This document shows, in pieces, positions 36,271-48,618 of a stretch of 64,000 nucleotides of DNA. Position 1 is the stretch's first letter. The number at the start of each line of letters is the position of its first letter. Under the pieces are notes generated by a model. The model saw nothing but the letters and a program-made list of their open reading frames with translations, searched no databases and was not told the origin of the DNA. This DNA comes from Topomyia yanbarensis (Eukaryota; Arthropoda; Insecta; Diptera; Culicidae). The translations under genes and the position numbers were made by a program. Where the stretch lies: contig NC_080672.1 in the NCBI RefSeq assembly GCF_030247195.1, forward strand, positions 9,114,001 to 9,178,000. Direction: 5' to 3'.

Positions 36271-37799
36271 CCAAATTTTGTTAAATTCACAATTTTTTTA
36301 CAATTCACGAAAATTTACAAAATTTTGTAAGATTTACGAAATTGTGAACAACTAGTGAAATTTTGTATAATTTACGAAATTCTGTATAATTTACTAAATT
36401 TTGTGAATTTAATTTTTTTGTCAAATTAGGAACTTTTGTACTATTTTTCAAAATTTAGCGCAATTTACGAATTTTTGTAAAATTTACGATATTTCGCACA
36501 ATTTACTCAAATAATCTATAAAATTTTACACAATTTAAATTTTTTTGACGATGTGCGAAATTTGTAACATTTATGAAATTTTGTATGATTTAGGAAATTT
36601 GTCAGTTTTATGAAATTTTGTGCAAATTTTGGATATTTTATGAAAATTTGTAAAATTTACGAAAATTAGTAAAAGTAAATTTAGTAGTAAATTTTTTTAA
36701 AAATTTTGTAAAGCTTACGAAATTTTGATAAATATGCAATATTTTGTACAATTCACAAAATTTTACAAAATTTTGCACCATTTACGAAATTTCGTAAAAT
36801 TTACGAAATTCTGTGAAATTACAAAATTTTGTAAAATTTGAGAAATATTGTAGAGATCACGAAATTTTGTTAAATTCACAAAATTTTACACAATTTACGA
36901 AATATTTTAAAGTTGGTCAAATTTACGATATTATGTAAAATTTTCGAAATTGTATAAAATTTATGAAATATTGTCAAATTTACAAAATTTTGTAAAGCTT
37001 AAGAAATTTTGCACCATTTTAGTAACTTTACGAAATTTTGTGCAATTTACGAAATTTTGTGCAATTTACGAAATTTTGTGTAATTTACGGAATATTGCAA
37101 AATTTATGAAATTTTGCAAAATTTATGAAATTTTGTAAAATTTACGAAATTTTGTAAAATTTACGAAATTTTGTGAAATTTACGAAAGTTTGCCAAATTT
37201 TAGAAATATTGTAGAAATTACAAAATATTAAATTTTGTACAATTTACGAAAATTTACAAAATTTTGAAGAATTTACCAAATTGTGTAAATTAACAAAATT
37301 TTGCGCAGTTTATGAAATTCTGTACAATTTGGGAAATTTTGTTTTCTAAAATTTGGTCCAATTTACGGAATTTTGCACAATTAAAATTTTGCACGATGTT
37401 AAAAATTGTGTAAAATATACGAAATTTTGTAAGATTTATAACAAAATTCCGTGCTACGAAATTTTATACAATTCACGAAATTTTGTAAAATTTTCGAAAT
37501 ATTCTAGATTTGCAAATAACATTTTCAAAATTTTGTTAAATTTACGAAATTTTGTTCGCTTTAAAAAAAAATTTACAAAATTTTCTAAAAATCATAAAAT
37601 TTTGTCATATATACGAAATTTTATAAAATTCTCGATATTTTGTCAAATTTACAAAATTTGGTCAAATTTACGAAATTTTATAAAATTGTGAAATCTACGA
37701 AATATTGTAATATACGAAAATTTATAGAATCTAAAAAAATTGTTCAATTTACGCAATTTTAGTCAATTTTGGAAATTCTTGTAAAATATACGAAATTTT

Positions 37800-38459
37800 T
37801 AGGGAAATCCGGGGCTATTCGAATATACCTAAACAGGTGGATTAGGTAGATAGCTGTGTAAGAATTCATCAGTAAATGGTCCTAATTGTCAGTTTGAAAC
37901 CTCAGCTACATTTTGGAGCCATAAAACTTAATTTGCACCACTCCATGGCAACATTAGGCGACGATTTGCAAAACTTTATATTTTCCCATCCTTTTACAAG
38001 TTCGAATCTCCGGACAATTCAGACCATCATTTTCTTAATTTTTTTGCAATGAATTTATGTTTACGTATCAAATCTTTATTAGAAAAACTCCTGGAGACAC
38101 AAAAAAACAATTGCGTTAAAAAGCCGCTGAACGTTTATTGATGGATAGGGGGACTGAATAGCCTTGTATGCTCATTTCGCACAAAAGTGGCGAGCATCTT
38201 AAAAATATCTGTGTTTTCACCCAAACAAAATTCATTCCATAAAAAAGGAGCCTCAAACTTTCCAACTTTGTTTTGAGGATGGCAAAAAAAATGAAACATA
38301 TGTATCTCTTTTCTAAAAAAAACTGAGGAATGAGATTCATCTGTCAACATTAATTTTCAGAATGGCGCTTCCAGTCCGTAAGTTTTAGTCTTACGATTTT
38401 CTGAGAAATCGAGAGGGTCTGAATTACCCCCACGGTCTTAACGGCCCCGGTTCCCCCTA
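37800..38459. mobile_element. TIR element Z, copy 1
   Basis: Ends agggaaatccggggctattc and, at the right, its approximate complement ggccccggttccccctac, set inside the AT array. It shares its left half with copies at 38988 and 43961 (cagctacatttt, cgacgatttgcaaaactt, cccatccttttac). It shares gctcatttcgcacaaaag and tgtgttttcacccaaac with copy 2. The right end also matches copy 3 (cttacgattttctgagaaat). No transposase frame; MITE-like. Confidence 0.7.
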
Positions 38460-38987
38460 CAATTTACGAAATTTTGAAAAAATTGCGAAATTTTGTAAAT
38501 TTTACGACATTTTGTTAAATTTACGAAGTTTTGTGAAAATTACAAAATTTTGTCAAATTTACAATAGCTAGTCAATGTTATGAAATTTTGTAGTATGTTT
38601 GAAAATTTACAAAATTTTGCAAAAATTATTAAATTTTGTCAAATTGACGAAATTTTGTCAAATTCATCATATTTTGTCAAATTCACGACATTCTGTCAAA
38701 TTTACAAAGTTCGCCCAAATTCAATTTTGTAAAATTTACGAAACTTTTTAAAATTTAGGAAATATTGTAATTTACGCAAATTAAAGAAATTTTATACAAT
38801 CTACGAAATTTCGTGCAATTTACGAGATTTTGTGCAATTTCCAAAAATTTGTACTATTCACAAAATTTTAGTCAATTTACGGAATTTTTGAAATTTACTT
38901 CAATTTTCGAAAGTTTGTGCAATTTAGGAAATTTCGTTCAATTAGCGAAATTAGGCGCAATTTACAAAATTTTGTGCAATTTAATAA

Positions 38988-39485
38988 AGGCTATTCGGAC
39001 CTACCAAAAGCAAATCGCCCTTTTAGGTGCCTTTAGCTACATTTTGGTGCCATAAAATCTCATTTGTACCACTCCACGGTAGCGCTAGGCGACGATTTGC
39101 AAAACTCTACGTTTTCCCATCCTTTTACAATCGCACCTCACTACGGGGCAATCCAGACAGCCATTTTCTACATTTTTACAATGGAATTGTGTTTACCTAT
39201 GAAATATTTATTAGACAAATATCCTAAGAAACCAAAATAATAAATTGTGTTAAAAACACCTAATCTGGTTAGTCACAGCTGTCGATTGGCGCATCATACA
39301 TTTACTTTGCTGTGGCGTGTGCAATCGTTTGCATAGCCGCCAGCCGCTGAACGGTGGTTGATGGAATAGGGGGTCCGAATAGCCCCGTACGCTCATTTCG
39401 CACAAAAGCGGTGATATCTTGAAAATACCTGTGTTTTCACCCAAACAAAAAATATTCCATTAAATAGGAGCCTGAAGCTTTCCAA
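38988..39485. mobile_element. TIR element Z, copy 2 (truncated)
   Basis: Begins within the family at ggctattcggacctacc and follows copy 1 to ggagcct-aa-ctttcc. The terminal ends are missing. A ~60-bp segment inside it (about 39260-39345) is not in copy 1. Confidence 0.6.
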
Positions 39486-40424
39486 AACACTTATCTGTTA
39501 TTTTTCCCCTTTTATTTTTTGCCGATTTTTTTCGAAGTTCGTTGGACCGCTTTAAGCTTATAGGACTTTCTTGAAGTTCCAAGCACTGGGCGGGCATTCG
39601 CCAAATAACACAGTCATAGAATTTTTCGTAGAATGCTCGTAATAATTCCTTTAAAGTTAACTTTTGTAAAATTTCGTAGGACACCCTGTAATGTATTGAA
39701 ATTTTACGGAATCCGTAGAATTTTCTTGAAACCTCAAGTACTTTAGATAAACTTTTAAAATGTCCCTCAATGTTGTTTTGGTGTATTAGAGTTTCACAGA
39801 GAAATTTTGAAACCGAAGTTTAGTAGGATATGTTCAAAATATTCTACAGTTCATAGGCATTGTTTGAGTTCAGGGAAGCTTTCTGATCTATGATGCATTT
39901 CACTGAATTCTGTATGACCTTTTGAAGTTCGTACGGTCATCTCCGAAGTTCATAAGGGTTTTCTGACGTTCGAAAATCTTTCCTTAAGTTTAAGAAGATA
40001 TTTTAAATGTTGATAAAATACTCGTGTTCTCAGTTTAATGAATTTATTTTATTTTCAGTACTACCACTTCTCGAGCACAATATACACTGTACACTGGACA
40101 GAGGCCTAATGCCTCAGTATGGCTTGTCTTCTCCTCTTCTTTTCACATTATGGCTCCTTTTTCTTATGTTCAACACTTCTTCTGGCTCATTACTGCCTTT
40201 TTTGCTCGCCAGCAAAGTACAAATCTAGCGATTCAAAGCGGTTCATGTGCTGATCAAATCAAATATTATAAGGTGCTAAGTCGGCGTTCGTTCTTTTATA
40301 GATAAAGGTTAAACAACGGACAGAATTCCCAAATCCGAAAAAATCGTATGTTTTGTTATTTTCTGCTCACTTTGAAATTTATCTCAAGATCGCTAAAAAA
40401 AATTTCGCCCAAATAGTTAAAACA
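39486..40424. repeat. Dispersed repeat shared with 44870-45170
   Basis: About 39515-39720 matches 44877-45060 (tttaagcttataggactt, ttcgccaaataacacagt), and about 40375-40425 matches about 45118-45170 (tctcaagatcgct, ccaaatag). These are two fragments of one unidentified repeat in the same order. The rest has no recognised feature. Confidence 0.5.
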
Positions 40425-40680
40425 AAATTACGAACTTTTGCACTATTTCTCAAAATTTGGCATAATTTTCGAAATTTCGTACAATATTCGATTTTTTACA
40501 GTTTATGAAATTTTCTTTAATGTACTAAATTTTTCACAATTTTTAAAAAAATGAACAATGCGCAAAGTTTGTAAAATTTAAGAAATTTTGTAAGACTTAT
40601 GAAATTTTGAGGTTTATGAAATTTTGTGCAAATTTTGGACATTTTATGAAAATTTGTAAAATTGACGAAATTTAGCATAG

Positions 40681-41224
40681 CATTGCGTAGCAAAAATGAC
40701 CGCACTCATCATGGGTGGCTGAAACAATGTAATCTTTTTATACGACAGTATAGTTCACTGCACAACCTGGCCATGTCCTTACGATCGCTAAAGGGATGGG
40801 AATGTTAGTTGAATACCTACTTAAGAAGATACGGAGAACCCACGTAATCTTCATAGGTATTACGGATGTTTAATTTTGTTTGTAGGGAGGGAAAATGGGA
40901 TGTTGGTTAGGAGTGATTTTATATATTCAACAAAATTGATTATAAATTATTATAAATCGGATTGATCTCACCAGATTTATTTGGGTGATGGCACCACCGA
41001 CACACTACTTTCTCCAAACATCCCGCTTAGCTGGGTTACCACAGCAATGAGTAACTTGAGATGTAGTTGACAAAGAAGGCATCGGTGAGGACCCGGGTGA
41101 CGGTTCTGTCTGCAAATCAGTAACAAACCGATGCCGATGCTGACGTTTTCACTAGACTGACCTATTTTCACTATTTTGCACACTCGCACAAGAAAGCTTC
41201 ACAGTTCTGAACAACTCATTTTCT
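40681..41224. other. Non-array insert within the AT array
   Basis: A stretch of ordinary composition interrupts the AT array. I find no inverted ends, coding frame or second copy in the window. Confidence 0.4.
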
Positions 41225-42029
41225 CAGCACAAAAAATTTAAACTTCGAAAGTTTTACAAAATTTCGTAAAATTTTCAAAATTTTGTGAATTTTGGTAAAT
41301 TGTACAAAATATTTTAGTAAATTTTGCGAAATTTTGTAAAATTTGCGAAGTTTTATTAAGTTTACGATATTTTGTGCAAATTTACGAAAATTTGTAAAAT
41401 TTACGATTTTTTGTGAATTTTACGATATTATGCAGAATTTGAGAAATATTGTAGAAATCACGAAATTTTGTTAAACTCACAAAATTTTGCACACTCTTCA
41501 AAAAATTTGAATTTTTTTTAGAAAATTTTGAAAACTTTTTCAAATTATGTAAAATTCATGAAATATTGTCAAATCTACAAAATTTTGTGAAGCTTACGAA
41601 ATTTTGTACAATTTTTTTTGATATGTATGAAATCTCGTAAAATTTACAAAATTTTGTAAACTGTAAAATTTACGAAATTCTCACAAAATTTTGTACAATT
41701 TACGAAAATTTTGTAAAATTTACGAAATTGTTGTTCATTTGCGAATGTTTGGCTAGTTTACGAAGTTTTGTACTATTTACAGAATTTCACTTAACGAAAT
41801 TTTGCACAATTTAGGAAATCTTGCTCTATTAACGAAATTTCCTACAATTTACGGAATTTTGTTAAATTTACAACATATTGTAAAATTTGGCAGAATTAAA
41901 GAATTTGTGAAATTTACGAAATTTTGTAATATCTACAAAATATTGCAATTTACGGAAATTTGCGATTTTATTTTTGAATTTACGAAATATTGTTAAATTT
42001 ACGAAATTTTTTACAATTTATGAACATTT

Positions 42030-42570
42030 AGGGAGAACTGGCCCAATTCGGACCTTGTAAAAGTTTATGAGCTATAGAATTGGAACGTGTCAACCGCTTC
42101 ACAAATAAATAGTTTTTCCTGAAAGCCTGATCAATTGCGCACATTTTTTTTGTAAGGCGACTTTTTCCGATCTTTTACCGCATTGTGTAAAAACGGTCCT
42201 GCGGTACAGGTAAGGTACATGTAAGGTCCGAATTACTCTGTTCCACACATTTCTAATCGATTTTTTGCAATAGAAATGATATATTATTCCGGCCTAAGTT
42301 ATTTCTATATGATTTTTACAAAAAATCGAATTGTGAAAAGAAAAGTTGTCTTTGATAACACACAAATTTGAAGTAAATATGCATGAAAAGTAAGAGCTGG
42401 GCTGGGCTTACCTAAAAATAGGTTATGAGCTATAGCGTCGAAATCTGTCAACCGATTTGCGAAAACTTATGTTTTCCTAAAAGCTCGACCGACTGCGCAC
42501 ACTTTCCTCTCAAAGGGTTTTTTTCGCAATCGCGTGTCATATATATATACGGTAAAAGTTCCGAATTGAA
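42030..42570. mobile_element. Insert with internal ~150-bp direct repeat
   Basis: The segment gagctatag...tcaacc...ttttcct-aaagc...tgcgcac occurs twice, at about 42068-42190 and 42428-42530. Both outer edges carry ccgaatt/aattcgg-type phrases (caattcggacc near 42044, gttccgaattg near 42559), suggesting terminal inverted repeats. No coding frame is recognised. Confidence 0.5.
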
Positions 42571-43377
42571 TTTTTTTGTAAAAATTGAGAAATGAAATTT
42601 TGTTCAATTTACAAATTTACAATTTTGCACAATATACGAAAATTTACAAAATTTTATAAAAAAAATGTCAAAATTTTATAAATTATGTCAAATTTTCGAA
42701 ATTGTGTAAAATTTATGAAATATTGTCCATCTTTGTGAAGCTTACGAAAATTTTTACAATTTACGGAATTTTGTATAGTTTACGATATTTTGTACAATTT
42801 ACAGAATTTCGCACACTACAAAATTTTACACAAATTTTGTACAATTAACGAATTTTTGTACAATCTACGAAATGTTAGTCCAATTTACGGAACGTTGCGC
42901 TTTTTATAAAATTTCGTACAATATTCAAAATCGTGTAAAATTTATAATTTACGAACCTTGCAAAAGGTTTACAAAACCTTGCAGAATTTACGAAAATTTG
43001 TGAATTTTACGAAGTATTGCAAGATTTTGAAAAATTAGCCAGCTTTTTTTAAACTATACAAAATTTTGTAACCTTTTTGAAATATTGTTAAATTTAGGAA
43101 AATTTACAAATTTTGTTCATTCAAATTTTCGAAATTTGACAAAATTTACGAAATTTTGTGAAAATTACAAAATTTTGTTCAATTTACGAAATGTTGGCCA
43201 ATTGACGATACTTTTGTAGAATTTACGAAATTTATACAATTTACAAAATTTGGCCTAATTTACGAAATTTTGTAAAATTAACGATTTTTTGTAATTTAAT
43301 TGAAATATTGTAATTTACGAACTGTTATATAATCTACGAAATTTCGTGCAATTTACGAAAATTTGTCCAATTCCAAC

Positions 43378-43866
43378 AGGCTCTACTGATTCCTTTTATG
43401 GCCGTTAGCAATTGTGCAAATTTTGGTACCGATCGGATGTGTCTACGGACCCTCCAAAAATTTCAAAGTTTATATAGAAATTACTATGGAAAATCGGGTA
43501 AAATTAAAAATAAATTCTTAAAAAATCACCTCATCAATCAATTCATGAGAAAACTATATATTTATAAAGGTATTCTTCTACTGAACGCATTCGTGGAACA
43601 TTGTAGGTTTGTGAAAATTCGCTGGGAAAAGTTATTAACTAAAGAAGCAGCATGACTTCAAAACAAGTGGGTACCTTTATAAATATATAGTTTTCTCATG
43701 AATTGATTGATGAGGTGATTTTTTAAGAATTTATTTTATATTTTAACTGATTTTCCATAGTAATTTCCATATAAACTTTGAAATTATTGGAGGGTCCGTA
43801 GACACATCCGATCGGTACTAAAATTAGCACAATTACTAAGAGCCATAAAAGGAATCAGTAGAGCCT
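43378..43866. mobile_element. Palindromic MITE-like element, 195-bp arms
   Basis: Left arm 43378-43572 and right arm 43672-43866 are inverted copies of equal length with few mismatches, separated by a 99-bp centre. The ends read aggctctactgattcc and its complement. About 40 bp after the right arm (to about 43910) also occur beside the half copy at 61022-61337, so the true right boundary may lie there. No transposase frame. The 85-residue frame across the left arm is a by-product. Confidence 0.8.
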
Positions 43867-43960
43867 GGTGGAGCTAAAAGTCAAAAATTGAACCAGTCTA
43901 TTGTACAATTTATGAAATTTTGTACATTTTACGAAATTTTGTCCAATTTAGTAACTTTTG

Positions 43961-44456
43961 TAGGGGAGCCCGGAGCTATTCGGACCTACCAGAAGCAAAT
44001 CACCCTTTTAGATGAATAGATGTGAAATAATTTATCGGTCAAAGGTGCTAATTGTTAGCTTGAAACCGCAGCTACATTTTCGTTCCACACCATGGCAACA
44101 ATTAGCAAAACTCTACGTATTTTCATCCTTTTACAATGTGGGAGTAATTTGGACTTCCTTAGGGGGCAATTCAGACTGCCAATTTCATATTTTTTTTACA
44201 ATGGAATAATCTTTACCTATCCCTCCGGAAGTCGCACAAATGGCTCACTGAACGAGCAGGCGCTGATTCCCTTAAACAGTTTCGCTAGATTTTCAGAGCG
44301 GCGTGCACTAGCGCGAGTGACGGAATGAAATATTTATTGTAGAAACTCTTTAGCGGTTCCACGAATATGTACGACTTTCAGAAAGTCTTACGATTTTCTG
44401 AGAAATCGAGGGGGTCCGAATTACCCCCACGGTCCTAATAGGCCCGGATCCCTCTA
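43961..44456. mobile_element. TIR element Z, copy 3
   Basis: Ends taggggagcccggagctatt and, at the right, aggcccggatccctcta. It sits inside the AT array with ta at each junction, compatible with TA target duplication as in Tc1/mariner-type elements. The left half matches copies 1 and 2; the middle (gcacaaatggctcactgaac) is unique to this copy. Confidence 0.65.
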
Positions 44457-44690
44457 CAATTTACAAAATTTTGCAACGGAATTCACGAAATTTTGATAAA
44501 TTTTGAAAACGTTGAACAATTTACAAAAAATCAAATTTTTAAAATTTACAAATTTTTATCAAATTTACAAAATTTTGTTAAATCTGAAATTTTGCATAAT
44601 TTATGAAATTTTGCCAAATTTTGAAATTTTGTTCAACTCACGACAATTTACAAAGTCAAAAATTACGAAACATTGCGCAATTTACGAAAA

Positions 44691-45815
44691 GGACTCTCAG
44701 GAGCGACATGTAGTTTGCTTGGGAAATATTGTGAATGAAAATGATAAAAGAATGAAAACGATAACAAACTCACATATGGAAAATAGTCTGATAGCTTCGT
44801 ATTATTTTTTAAAAACTACCATGAAGTTTATAGCATTTCGCTAAAGTATATTGGACAAGCCGTCCTTAAATCTTGCAGATTTTTCTCGAAGTTTGTTAGA
44901 CCTCTTTAAGCTTATAGGACTTCTAGAAGTTCGAAGTACTTCGCTGGAGTTCGCCAAATAACACAGTGTTTCATAGAATTGTTCGTAATAATTCCATTAG
45001 TTTTTTTTTGAATTCGTAGGCCTACGTGAAGTTTATTGAAACTTTTATAGCAATCCGAAAACAGAGGTGATTTAGGACACGCAATAATTATGTCGGTACA
45101 CAGCGAATATCGGGAAGTAAGTCTCAAGATCGCTGAAATTTTTTTCGTCCAAATAGATAAAATATCCCATTTCTGTTCGATGTTTGAAATGGGCTTTATT
45201 ACGGGTGAAATAGGTCTCCATAGAAGAGTAAAACTGTGCAGTAAAGATACTATACAGTTCGTAATTGGGCACTTTGCAGAAACGCGCTGCGAAGAGCTGT
45301 ATAGAGAATCTAACAGCACACATAATAGAATGATTAGATCTGCCGTGCGTGAGTTTGCTATCGTTTTAAATTTGCGCTCCTGTCATCATATATCCCATGG
45401 TAGTCGCATGTCGCTCCTGAGTGCCGTATTCACAAACCACTGCTCAGGATCCAATGTGGATTGGAGAATTGAAGACAAATGGGTAGCAACAACTTTGTTA
45501 TTGCGATTTATGTGTGATTTATTGACTATGTCATTGTACTGATGGGTGCATAATTTGACTTCCAAAAACATATGTTATAATTTTTGTTCAGTTCCTTTTA
45601 TTCCACCAAATTTGTCGCAGTATTTCCAGGAGTTTCAGTAACAGTACTACCTGTACTACAGCCTCATTAGCTAAACAACTTTGTTGAAGAGGCCAAACCA
45701 ATAGAACTCACCATTTGAAGTTTTCGAGTGCCATTTGTGCTAAAGTTGGATACTAAATCTTAACTTAAGAATCAGGCTTGGCCGGTTTAGTAAAGTTTGC
45801 CGAAAGTCTCAAACC
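44691..45815. other. Repeat-derived stretch with an uncertain 150-residue frame
   Basis: About 44877-45170 belongs to the repeat shared with 39515-40425. A plus-strand frame at 45090-45542 (150 aa, containing SSH-free blocks such as FCSMFEMGFITGEIG) begins inside that repeat and has no recognised domain. I do not call it a gene. The remainder is anonymous. Confidence 0.35.
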
Positions 45816-45823
45816 ATCTAGAC

Positions 45824-48610
45824 CGGCGGTTCTCAACCTTTTTCGTACCACGGACCCCTTCGAAATTACCCTGAGTTGCTGCGGACCCCCACGGATAAAC
45901 ATTGATGTATGCTATCAATCTGAAAATATATTTCTCTTCGCGCACCCCCAGCCAGTGCGGTAAAATATCAATTTCAAACGAAAATAATCGTTTCAAGTGA
46001 AACTTCGAGCCTTTCACTGTAAACATACCACCACTATATCAGTTGAGTTCGGCTGCCGTCTTCGTTTGAGTCACTCAAAGTTCACTGTCAATTGAATAAC
46101 AGGTTCTAGTCATTTGACGTTTTTGCCTGTTTAGTTTCTATTGAACACCAACCTCACATTAGCACGGTCTCAGCTAATGGAAGTGAACCATTCCAATGAA
46201 CCACTCACAAATGAATATGAAGGAACACTCACTGACATAAAAATAACTCCGACCAAGATAATAAATAATATAGGGTAAAGGCTATGATAAGACGAGGCAA
46301 CTCAGGTTTTTTCTCTGTATGAGTAAGGTTGTATTTTTTTTCGATGAAGCTGATAAATCAGGAGGATATGAAAAAGAAAAGAATAAAACAAATGACGTAG
46401 TGGGCTTTTCTGCTTAACAAACATAAAACAAATTCACTCAAAAATGACAAATGTTCCGAACCTTTCTTTCTCTTCTTCTTGGAGAGTTTTCTTTCCTTTC
46501 TTGTGCCCTGGTGAATAATTGTTGACAGATGACTGTATGCAACTAGCGAGGTTGGCAGTGCAGCCAATTTCTTTGTCATATTTAGATATGTTGCTATAAT
46601 ACACATAATAATGACTGTTTTATTAACTCACATTTCGCCAAAATATATCTGGAACTAATCAATCCTAGATTTTTATCATATACTACATGTTTCTAGCAAA
46701 TTTGGTCAGCATAACAGCCTATTCATCAGAATCAAATTTGCCACAAACTTTGAAATAGAGATGGACGTACTACCAAAATACAGAAATATACAGAAATCGT
46801 ATTACTAGTTGCTTTATCTTGTCTTAGGTGTAAACGGGCGAACTCGTTAAAGGTCCAAGATGATAGATAACGGAAATCGATGGTTAGTCATTTTAAATGA
46901 AGGCGTAGTTGGTTGAGTGGTAAGCGTGACAGCCACCCATCCCAGTTAGTCTGGGTGCAATCCCAGCCGAGGTCGCTGAGATTTTTCTGAGGTGTAAAAT
47001 CTTCCTTCGGAAGGGAAGTAAAGCCGTTGCCTAGCAAAAGCAAGTATCGGACTAACGTTCCTTCTGCGATCTACGTTCGGGCCAGGCCGGCGCCGGTTTT
47101 GTTCAATAAACACTTTAGGATTACCAGGAGTTGCACATTGAAAGATGTTTCCCTAATCCCAAGCACTACTACTGATTCCCTGTGCAACTTCAGCTAGTCT
47201 AGATCGATAACGGAGTAGCAGCTACGGGTGGTCGTACAAGGTCAAGCTCAAGCTCAAGCTCGATGGTTAAAGTCATTTTTAAATCAGAGATGAGGGCAAC
47301 ATGGATACCATTTGAAAGGAGGTTAGGCCATTTTGAAATCCAAGATTGCGGCCTATAGTGACCAAGAAACTGTGAAAACAACTATCAATATGGGTATCAT
47401 TTAAAATAATCATAAAATACCGTAATTTATGAATTTAGGCCATTTTGAAAACAAAGATGGCGGTTTCGGGTAACCACCACAGTAAAAACCATGATCAATA
47501 TATATCTATATCGCTTTTGCAATGATGGTTACTAGATGACGGAAACTGATGATTGAGGACATTTTGCAATCAATCAATCCAATATGGCGCCTTTTGGTTA
47601 CCTCAAATCAATAAACCCACCTTCGATATGACCTATTTATAGCATTCATATCGAGCAGAACCTTTTCGAATTCTTTCTGAAAAAAAAAGATTCTCGTAGA
47701 CTATAGACTGTGCTCGTAATGTGTTCCTATATAACCAGTGTGGAAATGTTTTACCTCTTCACCATGTCATCGGAATTGTACACAGGGAACTATTGGTAGA
47801 GGTGCAAATAAATAGCTGAATTACATATTTGATTTTAGCAATGAATTTGACAGCTTCGTACAATTATGATAGCATACTGCGGCTATCATATTTCTTTTTC
47901 AAATTTTCTTAAATTCGCAGAGTTCAGACGAAAATAATGAATCTACTAATAACAGCTTATTGAAACTGGTTGCAATGAAAAATGTTATTTGGTAGTACGT
48001 TCATCTCTATAATATTTTTGTTGCAAATTTGATTCTGATGAATAGGCTGTTATGCTGGCCAAATTTGCTAGAAACATGTAGTATGTGATAAAAATGTTGG
48101 ATTGATTAGTACCAGATAAATGCGAAATGTGTGTCAATAAAACGGTCATTATTATGTGTATTATAGCAACATATCTAAATATGACAAAGAAATTGGCTGC
48201 ACTGCCAACCTCGCTAGCTGCATACACTCATCTGTCATCTGGCACAAGAAAGGCATGATAACCAAAAATACGAAGCCAGTTGTCTCTTTTTGTCTTAGGT
48301 TTACCCGGATCTCATTTGACTGGTGCTCACTGGGGAAATTGAAAGCTGATCTATTCATTTGAGAGGATCAAACGAAGGAGGTTGAATATGAATTGCGACT
48401 CATTTGAAAGCAGCGGTGAGTGAAGTGCCATGAACCCAGCTTCAGATTAACAACAACTGATGCGTTAAATGAATGTGAATGCTACTGCAAACGACTGATT
48501 GACTGCGTTCATTCAGTTTCGATTGAATGAAATGAAATTTTACTGCACTGCCCCCAGCAACGACTCCACGGCCCCCTAAGGGTCCGCGGATCCCAGGTTG
48601 AGAATCACTG
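45824..48610. mobile_element. hAT-type element, non-autonomous, 2.79 kb
   Basis: The ends cggcggttctcaacct and (complement of the right end) cagtgattctcaacct fit the hAT-type terminal pattern. A perfect 8-bp target duplication, atctagac, lies at 45816-45823 and 48611-48618. Inside are long inverted arms (46498-46780 and 47986-48252) sharing gaggttggcagtgcagccaa. The centre holds a nested SINE and repeated gatgg/ccattttgaaa phrases. There is no transposase frame. The near-terminal cggaccccc and ggtccgcgg phrases are also typical of this hAT group. Confidence 0.9.
46899..47260 (+). mobile_element. tRNA-derived SINE nested in the hAT-type element
   Basis: The head has an A-box-like ttggttgagtggtaagc and a B-box-like gggtgcaatccc. 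The body includes ttccttcggaagggaagtaa, and the 3' tail is an aagctc hexamer repeated about three times. The flanks match: cgatggttagtcattttaaat (46878-46898) and a slightly diverged copy from 47261, a target duplication of about 21-24 bp. The SINE is therefore complete and inserted after the hAT-type element formed. Confidence 0.85.
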
Positions 48611-48618
48611 ATCTAGAC

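Larger units (their letters stand above)
36270..44690. repeat. AT-rich near-palindromic ~18-bp monomer array, interrupted
   Basis: The recurring unit is close to aatttacgaaattttgta, which nearly equals its own reverse complement. Array segments lie at about 36270-37800, 38460-38987, 40425-40680, 41225-42030, 42570-43377, 43905-43960 and 44457-44690. Monomers are diverged and phase slips are common, so this is an old or fast-decaying minisatellite. Because 18 bp is six codons, it creates open frames with peptides such as KFCKIYEIL; those are artefacts. Inserted elements account for the gaps. Confidence 0.85.

Noticed and set aside
37353..37691. 112-residue plus-strand open frame (and similar ones at 36950 and 38813) in the AT array
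   Set aside because: The peptide is a six-residue periodicity created by the 18-bp monomer, with no independent coding signal.
36270..44690. CRISPR array
   Set aside because: Regular short repeats exist, but there are no unique spacers, the monomers are contiguous, and the DNA is eukaryotic.
45090..45542. 150-residue plus-strand frame
   Set aside because: Its start lies in a dispersed repeat shared with about 40375-40425, it has no known domain and no gene context. Kept only as an uncertain note.
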